From NCBI GenBank assembly GCA_025457745.1, contig JALOTT010000002.1, positions 1 through 35,321 on the forward strand: DNA of 35,321 nucleotides, written 5' to 3'. Made by a program: the position numbers and the translations under genes. Shown here one piece after another: positions 15,569-24,116 of this stretch. The notes beneath the pieces are model-generated. The model saw only the letters and a list, made by a program, of their open reading frames with translations. It was not told the DNA's origin and made no database searches. The first letter of the stretch is position 1. Each line of letters starts with the position of its first letter. The DNA is from Verrucomicrobiota bacterium (GTDB taxonomy: Bacteria > Verrucomicrobiota > Verrucomicrobiia > Limisphaerales > JADLHS01).

Positions 15569-15641
15569 AGCAGCCGACGTGAGCAGGCTCAAATGTTTTC
15601 TAAACTCCATCATCGTTCAGAGCCTCCTTACGTCGGCTGCT
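15569..15641. repeat. Palindromic element, family cgtagcMgccgacgtg, copy 2 (73 bp)
   Basis: Arms 15569-15590 agcagccgacgtgagcaggctc and 15620-15641 gagcctccttacgtcggctgct, 20/22 complementary; overlaps the stop codon of the YfhO-like gene. Confidence 0.85.
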
Positions 15642-18600
15642 GCTTGATTGACAGGCTGTCAGCCGCTTCCCGCCGCGAGGAAAAGATCAGGAAGCCGAGC
15701 AGCAACACGCCCACACCAATCGCGCTCAGGGACACGTAAAGCATCGTGACCTTCGGCACGAACTGGAACTCGACCGTGTGTTCGCCCGGTTGAAGATAAA
15801 CGCCGCGCATGATGAAATTCGCGCGCAAGAGCGTTTCCGGTTTTCCGTCCACCAACACTTTCCAAGCCGGATCGAACTTGTCGTTTAGCAATAGCACCGC
15901 CGGCGTCTCCGCCTTGGCGCGCAACACGATGTGTTTTGGCGCGTAGCTTTCGAATCTCACCTCGCCGGGATTTTGATTCGTGCCCGGCGACGCGGTGAGC
16001 GGTTCGGCGAGCAAAACGGTTTGCGACGGATCAAACGCTTCGTCGGCCATTTCGTGCAATGTTGCCAGGTTAACCGGGCTTTGCGCGGCCAGCGCAGAGG
16101 CCCATTCCGCCGGCACGCGCGGCTGGATTTCCTTCACCCAATCCCGAAGTCTGGCCGGGTCGTTCGTGCTGACTTTCCAGTTTGCATAAAGTTTTGCGCG
16201 CGGCAGGGCGCCGGTAAAATCAAACAAGGCGCATGCGCCATTGGTGTTAAGCATTGCCGTGAGGTGCTCGTAGCGCGTGGGGTTGGAGACGCCGGGCTTG
16301 GGCGCAATATCAAATCGCGTCGCAATCCGGAACCGCTTCCTGCCGGGGTCAATTTGCCCGTTAAGCACCTCCAGCAAAGCAGCGGGACTGAACAGATAGC
16401 GCGTGTTGGTGAGTTCCCAGCGACGAAGCGGCGCGAAGATCATCACCGCTTCGAAAGCGGCTTTGTCCGCGGCCACACGCGGTTCCTGGATGATGTCCAA
16501 ACATTGAACGTTGTAATACGGGAAGTGATGTTGCTTCCATTCGATCTCGTAAAGCCCGCTGAGTTGCGAATACAACCGCGCGAGCGGCGCGGCCTCCGGT
16601 GGGAGGCGGTCCATGCGCAAAAACCGGTCCATCGGAAAATTCGCCACGCGATGCTCGAATGGCCGTTCCCGCAGGAAGTTGATGATCGGGTTGATCGAAT
16701 TGGCGGAATTGGCCGGATCAACATCGTATTTCTGTTTGTAATCCCAGTGAAGGATCCACGGCAGATTGGCGCGCCCCAGGTCGGCGACCAGCAGAACGCC
16801 GAGCAGAATCCCGCCCCACTTCGCGCGCCGGCCCGCGAACCAGCCGCTCAATACCAGCGTCACCAGCCCTACTGCCAGCAACAGAAACAGGACATACCAG
16901 CCCACCGCCTGGAAGCTGAAGCCGGCGATGGCCTTCGCCGTGCCCTCGTCAAACTGGACCGTCTGCAAATAGTCCTCCAGCCCCTTGCGCGCCGAGGCAT
17001 AAATCAGCCAGCCAAGCAGGCTCGCTCCCACCGCCAACAGACAGCCAACGCTCCACTTCCGGTCAAAGCCCTTCACCTTCGACCACCAACTCCGCAGATG
17101 CTCGCCCAGAGCAAGGTGGGGCGCGTCACTCCGTGCGCGCCGGGTTTGGGCGGGGGCGGAGACGACGCGCCCGGAGTGACGCGCCCTGCCTTCAGAATCG
17201 TCGGGAGGAGCCGCCGCAGCGCCTGCGGCAATTTCCAGATACCGGCGGCTCAAGCCGTGCATGCCGTAGGCGAAAACGATGACCAGCGCCCACGAGAACA
17301 CGTGGAGAAACTTGGCCGGATTACGAATGGTCGAGAAATACGGCAGGGGGTAGAGGAATTGGTAGAACGGCGCGTGCCGCCCGAACGCCAGCAGCAGGGA
17401 CACGAGCATGACGCCCAGCCAAAACCAGATCAATTTCCGGTTGCCCGGTGAAAAGGCCGAGCCCTCTCTGCGCAGCGATTGGATGGTCGCCCAGATCGCG
17501 ACCAGCACCACCAGCACGCCCGCGTAAATCCCGCCGCCGGTGTAACGAATGAAGCCGCCAGGCGGCTGACCCTGCCTGCCGCTCTCAAAATGGCGATCCC
17601 AAGCCGGGTCGCGACCGACCGCGCCCCAGTAATTGCCGCCATCCGGCGTATCCATCCGAAAGCCAAACAAGCCCGGCACGACGAGGCCGAGCACTTCGCG
17701 TTTCGGCAGACTCCATTGCGTGGCCCAGTCCCAACGCGCTTCTCTGGCTTCCTTGGTTTGTTCGGCCCCGGCGATGCCTTTGATTTGCGTGCCGACGAGG
17801 CTGCTCAGAGCCTGGGCCGCGATGAACGCCGCGAAACCGGCGACCAACGCGAGCCGCGCGACGCCCAGGCCGATCCGCCTCAAGGTAGGGCGCGTCACGC
17901 CGTGCGCACCGGGTCTGGTTTCAGTCGAGGGCGGCGCGCACGGAGTGACGCGCCCTACCGCTGCGCCCCGGTTCGGGGATTCAACGAGCGAATCGGTTTG
18001 GGGAAAACTCACCCACGCGTGGTAGAGCACGAACGCCGCGACAAACAGACTGAAAAGTGCGCCGATGTCCACGGCTTCCGTCACATTTATTCCAATGGCC
18101 AGTCCCGCCAAAGCCACTCGTATCCAGCCGCGCCAACAGGCCATTCCAGGCCGGATGGAGACAATGAAGGCCAAGGCAAAGAAATCCATGGCCGTGCCGA
18201 TCTGCTGTGAAGCCACCCCCCAACACGCCGTGGAGAAGAAGGTGGAGTTGAGCATGGCCGCCAATGCTCCCAGCAGTGCTGCCAGGGGTGTGAACTGCAG
18301 TTGCCTGAAAAAAGCCCAGGCGCCCAGCCCGAGGATGAACAAAGCGCCCGGGGCGTAAAATGTTGCGAAACCAACCGGCCCCAAGATCCAGCGGATAAGC
18401 GTAGTGAAGGTGGGCGGGTAGGCGCCCCCATGGCTGCCAATGCCGTTCAGGTCACTCCAAACACTGATCATTGCCCCCGGAAACTGGACTGCCGCGGCCA
18501 TCTGCTGCCCCAAAGGCCCGTCGTTGTTGAATTGGACGCAGCCCGGCAGAAAGCCTCGCCAGAAAAGCAACAACAGGATGAGCACCAGCAATGCGGTTGT

Positions 18601-18648
18601 CTGGAAACGGTCAGGCTTGGTCGCGGAAGTCGGTTTGGACAGGTTCAT
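15628..18648 (-). CDS. YfhO-like large membrane protein with two in-frame palindromic inserts
   Basis: Many hydrophobic helices; C-terminal module AVLLLNDKFDPAWKVLVDGKPETLLRANFIMRGVYLQPGEHTVEFQFVPK followed by a TM helix. Confidence 0.85.
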   Translation of the reverse strand: MNLSKPTSATKPDRFQTTALLVLILLLLFWRGFLPGCVQFNNDGPLGQQMAAAVQFPGAMISVWSDLNGIGSHGGAYPPTFTTLIRWILGPVGFATFYAPGALFILGLGAWAFFRQLQFTPLAALLGALAAMLNSTFFSTACWGVASQQIGTAMDFFALAFIVSIRPGMACWRGWIRVALAGLAIGINVTEAVDIGALFSLFVAAFVLYHAWVSFPQTDSLVESPNRGAAVGRVTPCAPPSTETRPGAHGVTRPTLRRIGLGVARLALVAGFAAFIAAQALSSLVGTQIKGIAGAEQTKEAREARWDWATQWSLPKREVLGLVVPGLFGFRMDTPDGGNYWGAVGRDPAWDRHFESGRQGQPPGGFIRYTGGGIYAGVLVVLVAIWATIQSLRREGSAFSPGNRKLIWFWLGVMLVSLLLAFGRHAPFYQFLYPLPYFSTIRNPAKFLHVFSWALVIVFAYGMHGLSRRYLEIAAGAAAAPPDDSEGRARHSGRVVSAPAQTRRARSDAPHLALGEHLRSWWSKVKGFDRKWSVGCLLAVGASLLGWLIYASARKGLEDYLQTVQFDEGTAKAIAGFSFQAVGWYVLFLLLAVGLVTLVLSGWFAGRRAKWGGILLGVLLVADLGRANLPWILHWDYKQKYDVDPANSANSINPIINFLRERPFEHRVANFPMDRFLRMDRLPPEAAPLARLYSQLSGLYEIEWKQHHFPYYNVQCLDIIQEPRVAADKAAFEAVMIFAPLRRWELTNTRYLFSPAALLEVLNGQIDPGRKRFRIATRFDIAPKPGVSNPTRYEHLTAMLNTNGACALFDFTGALPRAKLYANWKVSTNDPARLRDWVKEIQPRVPAEWASALAAQSPVNLATLHEMADEAFDPSQTVLLAEPLTASPGTNQNPGEVRFESYAPKHIVLRAKAETPAVLLLNDKFDPAWKVLVDGKPETLLRANFIMRGVYLQPGEHTVEFQFVPKVTMLYVSLSAIGVGVLLLGFLIFSSRREAADSLSIKQQPT
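17115..17190. repeat. In-frame palindromic element, family 1 copy C (76 bp) inside the YfhO-like gene
   Basis: Arms 17115-17141 ggtggggcgcgtcactccgtgcgcgcc and 17164-17190 gacgcgcccggagtgacgcgccctgcc. Read as GRARHSGRVVSAPAQTRRARSDAPH, a different frame from copy D. Confidence 0.9.
17884..17959. repeat. In-frame palindromic element, family 1 copy D (76 bp) inside the YfhO-like gene
   Basis: Arms 17884-17910 ggtagggcgcgtcacgccgtgcgcacc and 17933-17959 ggcgcgcacggagtgacgcgccctacc. Read as VGRVTPCAPPSTETRPGAHGVTRPT. Confidence 0.92.
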
Positions 18649-18772
18649 GATTTGCCAGTTTGTGAATTGTTAGTTCCGATTCCCCTGAGTGTCAATACAT
18701 TGGGAGGCGTTCGAAGCCAACGAGCCAAGTAGGCTTGTCGCCGATGATCGGTGCCACTAAGATGTTTGAACA

Positions 18773-19621
18773 ATGAGCAACGCGAAACGACACGATCTTG
18801 CGGTGGCGTACCGGATCTGCTCCCGTCGGTCGCACATGCCGCCCCCGGTCTTTGCCGATTCAAAATATGAGCTGGCGGCGTTTTGTCTGCGCTCTTTCAA
18901 GGCGGGCTTGGGAGACCTCAAGGTGAAAATCTGGGCGCTGCTCGACAATTGCCCGCCGGAATACGAAACGCTGTTTACTGAATTGTGGTCCCCCGAAGAT
19001 TTGGTTTTACTTCGCTTTGATGGAATCGGCAATCAGCAGACCTTTGGCAGGCAACTGGAGATTTTGACCGCGCAAGATGACGCCGAATACGTGTATCTGG
19101 CGGAGGATGACTACTTTTATTTGCCTGGGAAGTTTCATCTGGCTCTTGATTTGTTAAAACACAATCCGGATGCGGACTTCTGCTCGCCTGCCGATCATCC
19201 TGATCTTCACCGGCACGATTTTCACCGTCATAAAATGCGGCTCAAAGTGGAGCAGGGGCAGGTTTGGCGGACGGCTAATGGCACCACCTGCACATTTCTG
19301 ACGCGCAAGGCGACGCTTCAAGCCTGCCATGCGACCTTCCTCAGCTACACCAAGATCAGGCGCTGGAATGTGGATGCGTGCATGTGGTTGAGCCTTACGA
19401 AGCACCATGTGTTCAACCTGTATGACCTAGTCAGCCAGCCGTTCATTTCTCGCTATCGCGGCGCGAGCCTGGCTTTCGCCTGGTTCTTCAACTGGCGGCA
19501 GATCCTCTTTGGCCGGCGATATTCCCTTTATATGCCGGTCCCATCGCTCTCGACGCATATGGATGCCGCATTGCTGCCGCCTTATGTGGACTGGCAGCAG
19601 GCGTTTCAACGACAAGCGTAA
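18773..19621 (+). CDS. Glycosyltransferase-like protein (GT-A type)
   Basis: AVAYRICSRRSHMPPPVFADSKYELAAFCLRSFKAGLGDLKVKIWALLDNCP...EYVYLAEDDYFYLPG acidic-motif context. Confidence 0.65.
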   Translation: MSNAKRHDLAVAYRICSRRSHMPPPVFADSKYELAAFCLRSFKAGLGDLKVKIWALLDNCPPEYETLFTELWSPEDLVLLRFDGIGNQQTFGRQLEILTAQDDAEYVYLAEDDYFYLPGKFHLALDLLKHNPDADFCSPADHPDLHRHDFHRHKMRLKVEQGQVWRTANGTTCTFLTRKATLQACHATFLSYTKIRRWNVDACMWLSLTKHHVFNLYDLVSQPFISRYRGASLAFAWFFNWRQILFGRRYSLYMPVPSLSTHMDAALLPPYVDWQQAFQRQA

Positions 19622-19642
19622 TAAAATCAAAAAATTGGAAGC

Positions 19643-20383
19643 GTGAACATACAAACCCCGATTAACCTGATAACGCACTCGGGGCCTTGCTTGGGTGGAC
19701 TATTGAAGCGATATGACCCCGGCCTGGCCAAGGCGCGGATGCAGCTTCTATTTAAAGGCAAGTTCGATCCGTTCCTGACCAAAGAGGGCTACAAAGTCGA
19801 GAACGTCCAGCAACTCTATTGCTATTTTGATTTTGCCTGGGAAGCGGTCGTTTTCCGAGGCGGGTGGGCCGAGAGACTTCCAGAGAAACCCACGATTCTG
19901 GACGTTGGCGCCAATTACGGAACTTTTGGCTGGCTGTGCAGGAAACGATGGCCCAACGCCAAAATTATCGGATTTGAGCCGATCCCCGATCTGACGGAGT
20001 TTTGCACGAAGTTAAAATGTTATGACGAAATTCATTTAGTTGCACTGGCGGAAGAAACAGGAACCGCAACCTTGTTTCTGGACAGGTCATTGGGCTTAAC
20101 GGCAACTTTGGGTGGCAATCCATTGCTCAAATTTTCTGATGGGCGAGAGACTGTTGCCACAAAAAGGCTGGATGATTTTCAGTTGAAACCAGACTTCATT
20201 AAAGTTGACACAGATGGAGGCGAACTAAAAACGATAATCGGCGGACTAAAGACTTTCACGCAATGTCCGCTGGCAGTGATGGAATGCGTGGGTAAAAGGC
20301 GCAGCCAGACTGTTGCGGACATTCTTCAAAAGAAAACAAAGAAACTCTATACGCTCAGCAATGAGTATCTGTTTTACGATTGA
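19643..20383 (+). CDS. FkbM family methyltransferase
   Basis: ILDVGANYGTFGWLCRKRWPNAKIIGFEPIPDLTEFC...FIKVDTDGGELKTIIGG. Confidence 0.85.
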   Translation: MNIQTPINLITHSGPCLGGLLKRYDPGLAKARMQLLFKGKFDPFLTKEGYKVENVQQLYCYFDFAWEAVVFRGGWAERLPEKPTILDVGANYGTFGWLCRKRWPNAKIIGFEPIPDLTEFCTKLKCYDEIHLVALAEETGTATLFLDRSLGLTATLGGNPLLKFSDGRETVATKRLDDFQLKPDFIKVDTDGGELKTIIGGLKTFTQCPLAVMECVGKRRSQTVADILQKKTKKLYTLSNEYLFYD

Positions 20384-20479
20384 CGCCTACGGCGTACCCG
20401 GATGCAGGACTGGGCCCCCCCCTCCTTGGGTTGCAAAAGGGAATGTGGCGTCAAATGCCATAAAGCTGAAAGAGCTTCT

Positions 20480-21301
20480 TCATAATTCGCACACGTACTT
20501 ACCTTGGTATTTTTCAAAGTAGCGGTTCAGATAAAAAACTGCCTCGCGGGGTTGCAGGGTAAGAATGATTTCCAAGTTGGCATTCCATGGAAACAGCAAC
20601 TTTCTGTCTTTCTTGTCAAAATATCCGAGCTGGTAGGCCAATTCGGGCTTTAGATCCGGGCAAGCACTAAATTCAGATGGGACAAGAAATGCGTTGTTAT
20701 AATGAACCTCAACAAGTGAATAATTCCTTTCAAGACAAAGCGTGTAAAGCTGCGATATGCTCTGGCCATAGAAATGGTCTCCTTGCCAGCAATAGTTGGA
20801 ATCCCACTTCACCGTGAATTTGATAGGAGGCGGAATTTTTTCGTTGATTTCTACACAAATGAGGAATGGCCGAAACTCGGCAAGAATTTTCGCCAAGACA
20901 AAATAATCATAACCATCTATATCCAAGTTTAGAAAACCAAAATCGGCCGGCAATTGGTTGGCCTTTAGCAAGGCAACCACATTTACGGGAGTGACTTTGC
21001 ACTTGGCCAAATATACATCCGGATGATTCTTATATGCATTTGCCAATCTGGCAAACCGGACCGCATCATATTCAACTGCCAGCCCCTTCCAGCCATCCTT
21101 GAATAGTCTGTATGTATTCGACATGGAGATACCGTCCCCGGCCGCAATATCCACGCATAACCGATTCTTTATTCCCAAACGATTGACGTATTTGTTTATC
21201 ATGACTTGTTCATCAAAATTGGAATAGATGCCGTTTAATTTGTTGCGGACTCGACGCGACCCGCGGTAAACTAAACCGGACAGTTTATTTAATATACTCA
21301 T
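20480..21301 (-). CDS. SAM-dependent methyltransferase, FkbM-like
   Basis: LCVDIAAGDGISMSNTYRLFKDGWKGLAVEYDAVRFARL...DFGFLNLDIDGYDYFVLAKILAEFRPFLICVEINE. Confidence 0.7.
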   Translation of the reverse strand: MSILNKLSGLVYRGSRRVRNKLNGIYSNFDEQVMINKYVNRLGIKNRLCVDIAAGDGISMSNTYRLFKDGWKGLAVEYDAVRFARLANAYKNHPDVYLAKCKVTPVNVVALLKANQLPADFGFLNLDIDGYDYFVLAKILAEFRPFLICVEINEKIPPPIKFTVKWDSNYCWQGDHFYGQSISQLYTLCLERNYSLVEVHYNNAFLVPSEFSACPDLKPELAYQLGYFDKKDRKLLFPWNANLEIILTLQPREAVFYLNRYFEKYQGKYVCEL

Positions 21302-21319
21302 GGATGTGGTCTATGTTAA

Positions 21320-22093
21320 TTAGATTGTAGAGATCCGATTGAAAAGAGCTTCTGTCTTGGCATTCGGCCAAACTTTCGGTTCGGAAAAGATCTTGGCGTG
21401 CTCTCGCCACCGGGGATGAAAGTAATTGAGAATCACCCGGAAATTCTCGCGCTTGAGCAGAACCCGCCGCCGCATGGACAAGGCAACCAGCGTGACAAAC
21501 CCTTGCAGGCCCAGCACGAACTCGGCGCTCTCCAGCAACCCGAAGAGGTCCTTAAGCGGCACGTTGTAGTGATAGTAATCGGCGCCCCGGATCCCAATGT
21601 CATTGGCTCCGACCACCACACATTTGAGGCCGGAAGCACGCCCAACAGAGATGAAATCCTCGATCCACCCCGTGTTCAGCCAATTCTTGTGCCCGCGGTA
21701 CTTCATCGTGCCGGCGTCGGATTGCACGACAAAGTAGTGATGGTAGGGCGAAGGGTTGCAGTCGAACCGCAGGGTGGGGGTGGCGAAGGCGTCGAAAGGG
21801 TAATAAACGAACTTCCATCTTTCGACCATGATGCAGCCCGTGCCATAGATCAGCGGATTGAGCACCGCGACTCCCGCCTCGTGATGGTTCAGCGGCGTCG
21901 CGATCTCGGACACCATCCGTATCTCAGGGTGGATTCCCTGGCTTTCCCAGAACTCGTGGATCACGTCGCGGGTGTGGGACTGCTTCTCTGCAAGATAATA
22001 AATCAATCTGTCCTGCGGCGTGGCCAGTTGCCGAAGCTTGTTGAGAATCAGCACGCAGTCGCCTAGGCCGCCCCCGGCAATGAACGTTTTCAT
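21320..22093 (-). CDS. Glycosyltransferase-like protein (heptosyltransferase/GT9-like fold suspected)
   Basis: MKTFIAGGGLGDCVLILNKLRQLATPQDRLIYYLAEKQ...VVVGANDIGIRG...LFGLLESAEFVLGLQGFVTLVALSMRRRVLL; 4-nt overlap with the upstream gene. Confidence 0.55.
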   Translation of the reverse strand: MKTFIAGGGLGDCVLILNKLRQLATPQDRLIYYLAEKQSHTRDVIHEFWESQGIHPEIRMVSEIATPLNHHEAGVAVLNPLIYGTGCIMVERWKFVYYPFDAFATPTLRFDCNPSPYHHYFVVQSDAGTMKYRGHKNWLNTGWIEDFISVGRASGLKCVVVGANDIGIRGADYYHYNVPLKDLFGLLESAEFVLGLQGFVTLVALSMRRRVLLKRENFRVILNYFHPRWREHAKIFSEPKVWPNAKTEALFNRISTI

Positions 22094-22845
22094 GCAGGGT
22101 TGGTTCGGGTGCGGAAATCCACGACCCGCAAGGGAGAATTCGCCTTCACGAATACGGCATCCAGTTGGAACAAGTCGCCGCCACGCCACCGGTTCAGGTT
22201 GCGGCAATCGTAAAGCAGGAACCCGCGTGTTTTCAGAAACGCCATCACTTCGTCAAAAAGCGGGGCCCCTTTGTTGTAGGCCACCAGGGAGGTTTCCAGG
22301 AAAACCACTTCAGCCTTCTCCAAAGCTTGGGTTGCGCCTTTCAAGGCTTCGATTTCGAAGCCTTGCAGGTCCAGCTTGATCAGGGATGGGGCGGCGATTC
22401 CTTTCTCCCGTAGCAGGCCGTCCAGAGTGCGCATGTTCCGGAGCGTGGGTTTGCGGGGTAGGTCGGTTAATTCCTCCAGCACGGAAGAGCCGGTTCCCAT
22501 CTCAAAAAAAGGCACGTCCGATTTCTCTTCCGGTCCGAGCAGGGTAATGGCGTATTGAGCCGTGCCGTCAAAATCGGCGCTTACCTGTTCCAGGAGCTTT
22601 TGTTTGGAGCTTTGCGCTTCCACCATCAGCACCTTGGAAGCGGGAAAGACGCTCTTGGCCAGCCGCGTCCAGTTTCCCCGAAAGGCGCCGCAGTCAATGA
22701 TCCATTCCGGGGCGAAGCGGTTTTGCGCCAGGAGGCGGAGTGCAGGGATGTTTTCATCCCGGCAATACCAGACCCAAAATGCGTTTCGCCAGGCTGCCGG
22801 CAGGAGGTTGAGCGCTGTCTCAATGAGCCGTTTCATCACTGCCAC
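22090..22845 (-). CDS. FkbM family methyltransferase
   Basis: WIIDCGAFRGNWTRLAKSVFPASKVLMVEAQSSKQKLL...LIKLDLQGFEIEALKGATQALEKAEVVFLETS. Confidence 0.88.
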   Translation of the reverse strand: MAVMKRLIETALNLLPAAWRNAFWVWYCRDENIPALRLLAQNRFAPEWIIDCGAFRGNWTRLAKSVFPASKVLMVEAQSSKQKLLEQVSADFDGTAQYAITLLGPEEKSDVPFFEMGTGSSVLEELTDLPRKPTLRNMRTLDGLLREKGIAAPSLIKLDLQGFEIEALKGATQALEKAEVVFLETSLVAYNKGAPLFDEVMAFLKTRGFLLYDCRNLNRWRGGDLFQLDAVFVKANSPLRVVDFRTRTNPA

Positions 22846-23807
22846 TCCAGGAGTAGTTGTGCGGAGACCCGGGTGAGCGTCTCCGGTTCATGCGGGTTGA
22901 GTGTTTTGCCTGAGATCACATGATGGTAGTACTCCAGGTATTTTTCTGCCATGTGCAGATGCGTAAAATGATCCAATACTCGCTTCCGCAGGGTCTTTCG
23001 ATCGTATTCGGCATATTTTTTCAATGCGTTGGCCAGATCGTTTTTCCGATTTGAAATGAATCCAGTTTCCTCCGTGATCAACTCAGGCAATGCTCCGTAA
23101 GGCGTGCCAAAAACGGGAGAACCGGTCAGCATGGCTTCAATGACTGCGATTCCGAACGGCTCGTGCCAACGAACCGGAAACAGCAGGGCCGATCCCGTTC
23201 GCAGGATTTCGTTCTTCTTTTCCCCGCCAAGCATCCCGCGCCATCTGACATCGTGACGAAAAGACGGACGCCATCCCCCAATAATTTGAATTGGCATGCC
23301 CGCCGCCCGCGCGACATCAATTGCGCCACTCACATTCTTGACTTTCCAACGCGCCTTGGCGAGGAAATAGCAAAATGGCGACTTGGCTTCTTCTTGTATA
23401 GCCGGGTATTCCGCCGGATTGATTCCGTTGTAAACAAACATTTCGCTCTTGTGTCTCCGGGCATGATCCCGCGAAACAAAGACGGTGTTCGGGTGGAATT
23501 TGTCACCGGGATAGCCATTCCCGTTGTGAGTGATGATGAGGGGCTTGTCTATCTTCTCCCGGAAGGAATCCGTGCCGTGAACCACATCGGCATCCTGGGG
23601 GATCAGGTCGGAAATCCGTCTCCGAAATCGGTCGAACGTGATGACCTGTGCAAACGGACAGAAAGATCCATGTGGCACGACCAACGAAACACGATGCCCC
23701 AATTCGGTCAGCGCCTGTGTCAGCCACCAGATGACCCGCTCCGTGCCGCCGTATTTTTTCGCCGGAACGGGCAGATTGTGAACGATGGTGACATGCAACT
23801 TGTTCAT
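22836..23807 (-). CDS. Glycosyltransferase family 4-like
   Basis: VTIVHNLPVPAKKYGGTERVIWWLTQALTELGHRVSLV...GSALLFPVRWHEPFGIAVIEAMLTGSPVFGTPYGALPELI. Confidence 0.9.
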   Translation of the reverse strand: MNKLHVTIVHNLPVPAKKYGGTERVIWWLTQALTELGHRVSLVVPHGSFCPFAQVITFDRFRRRISDLIPQDADVVHGTDSFREKIDKPLIITHNGNGYPGDKFHPNTVFVSRDHARRHKSEMFVYNGINPAEYPAIQEEAKSPFCYFLAKARWKVKNVSGAIDVARAAGMPIQIIGGWRPSFRHDVRWRGMLGGEKKNEILRTGSALLFPVRWHEPFGIAVIEAMLTGSPVFGTPYGALPELITEETGFISNRKNDLANALKKYAEYDRKTLRKRVLDHFTHLHMAEKYLEYYHHVISGKTLNPHEPETLTRVSAQLLLEWQ

Positions 23808-23974
23808 ATGGACGGCGCCAATCGATGGCTCTCAGTTGATCGGCGGTAATAAGCCTGCTACCTTAGGATCCCTCAGTACAGAGTGGCTGCCCAATCATGC
23901 GCCACAGGTTATCTCCAGAGCCACCGTCGTCAATCTGAAACACGAAATTGAAATGGGAGCGCCCCCACCCCGCT

Positions 23975-24110
23975 GGTCTCAGTCGAGGTAGGGCGCGCCA
24001 CGCCGTGCGCGCTGATGGATCGGTCTCAGTCGGAGGTGGGGCGTGCCACTCCGTGCGCGCCGATAGATCGCTTTCACAGAAGGCAGGGCGTCCCGCCATC
24101 GCGGGATCAC
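23975..24110. repeat. Intergenic family 1 locus E: ~47-48-bp-period tandem of left arms
   Basis: ggtagggcgcgccacgccgtgcgcgct (23987-24013), ggtggggcgtgccactccgtgcgcgcc (24035-24061), degenerate ggcagggcgtcccgcc (24082-24097); spacers carry ggtctcagtcg(g)agg, similar to the loop of copy D. Confidence 0.8.
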
Positions 24111-24116
24111 TCGCGC

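Noticed and set aside
15931-17451. 506-aa plus-strand ORF (and 17479-18210)
   Set aside because: Antisense shadow of the YfhO-like gene.
20384-20479. Possible terminator (aagctgaaagagctt) between convergent methyltransferase genes
   Set aside because: Only 5-bp arms and no convincing T-tract.
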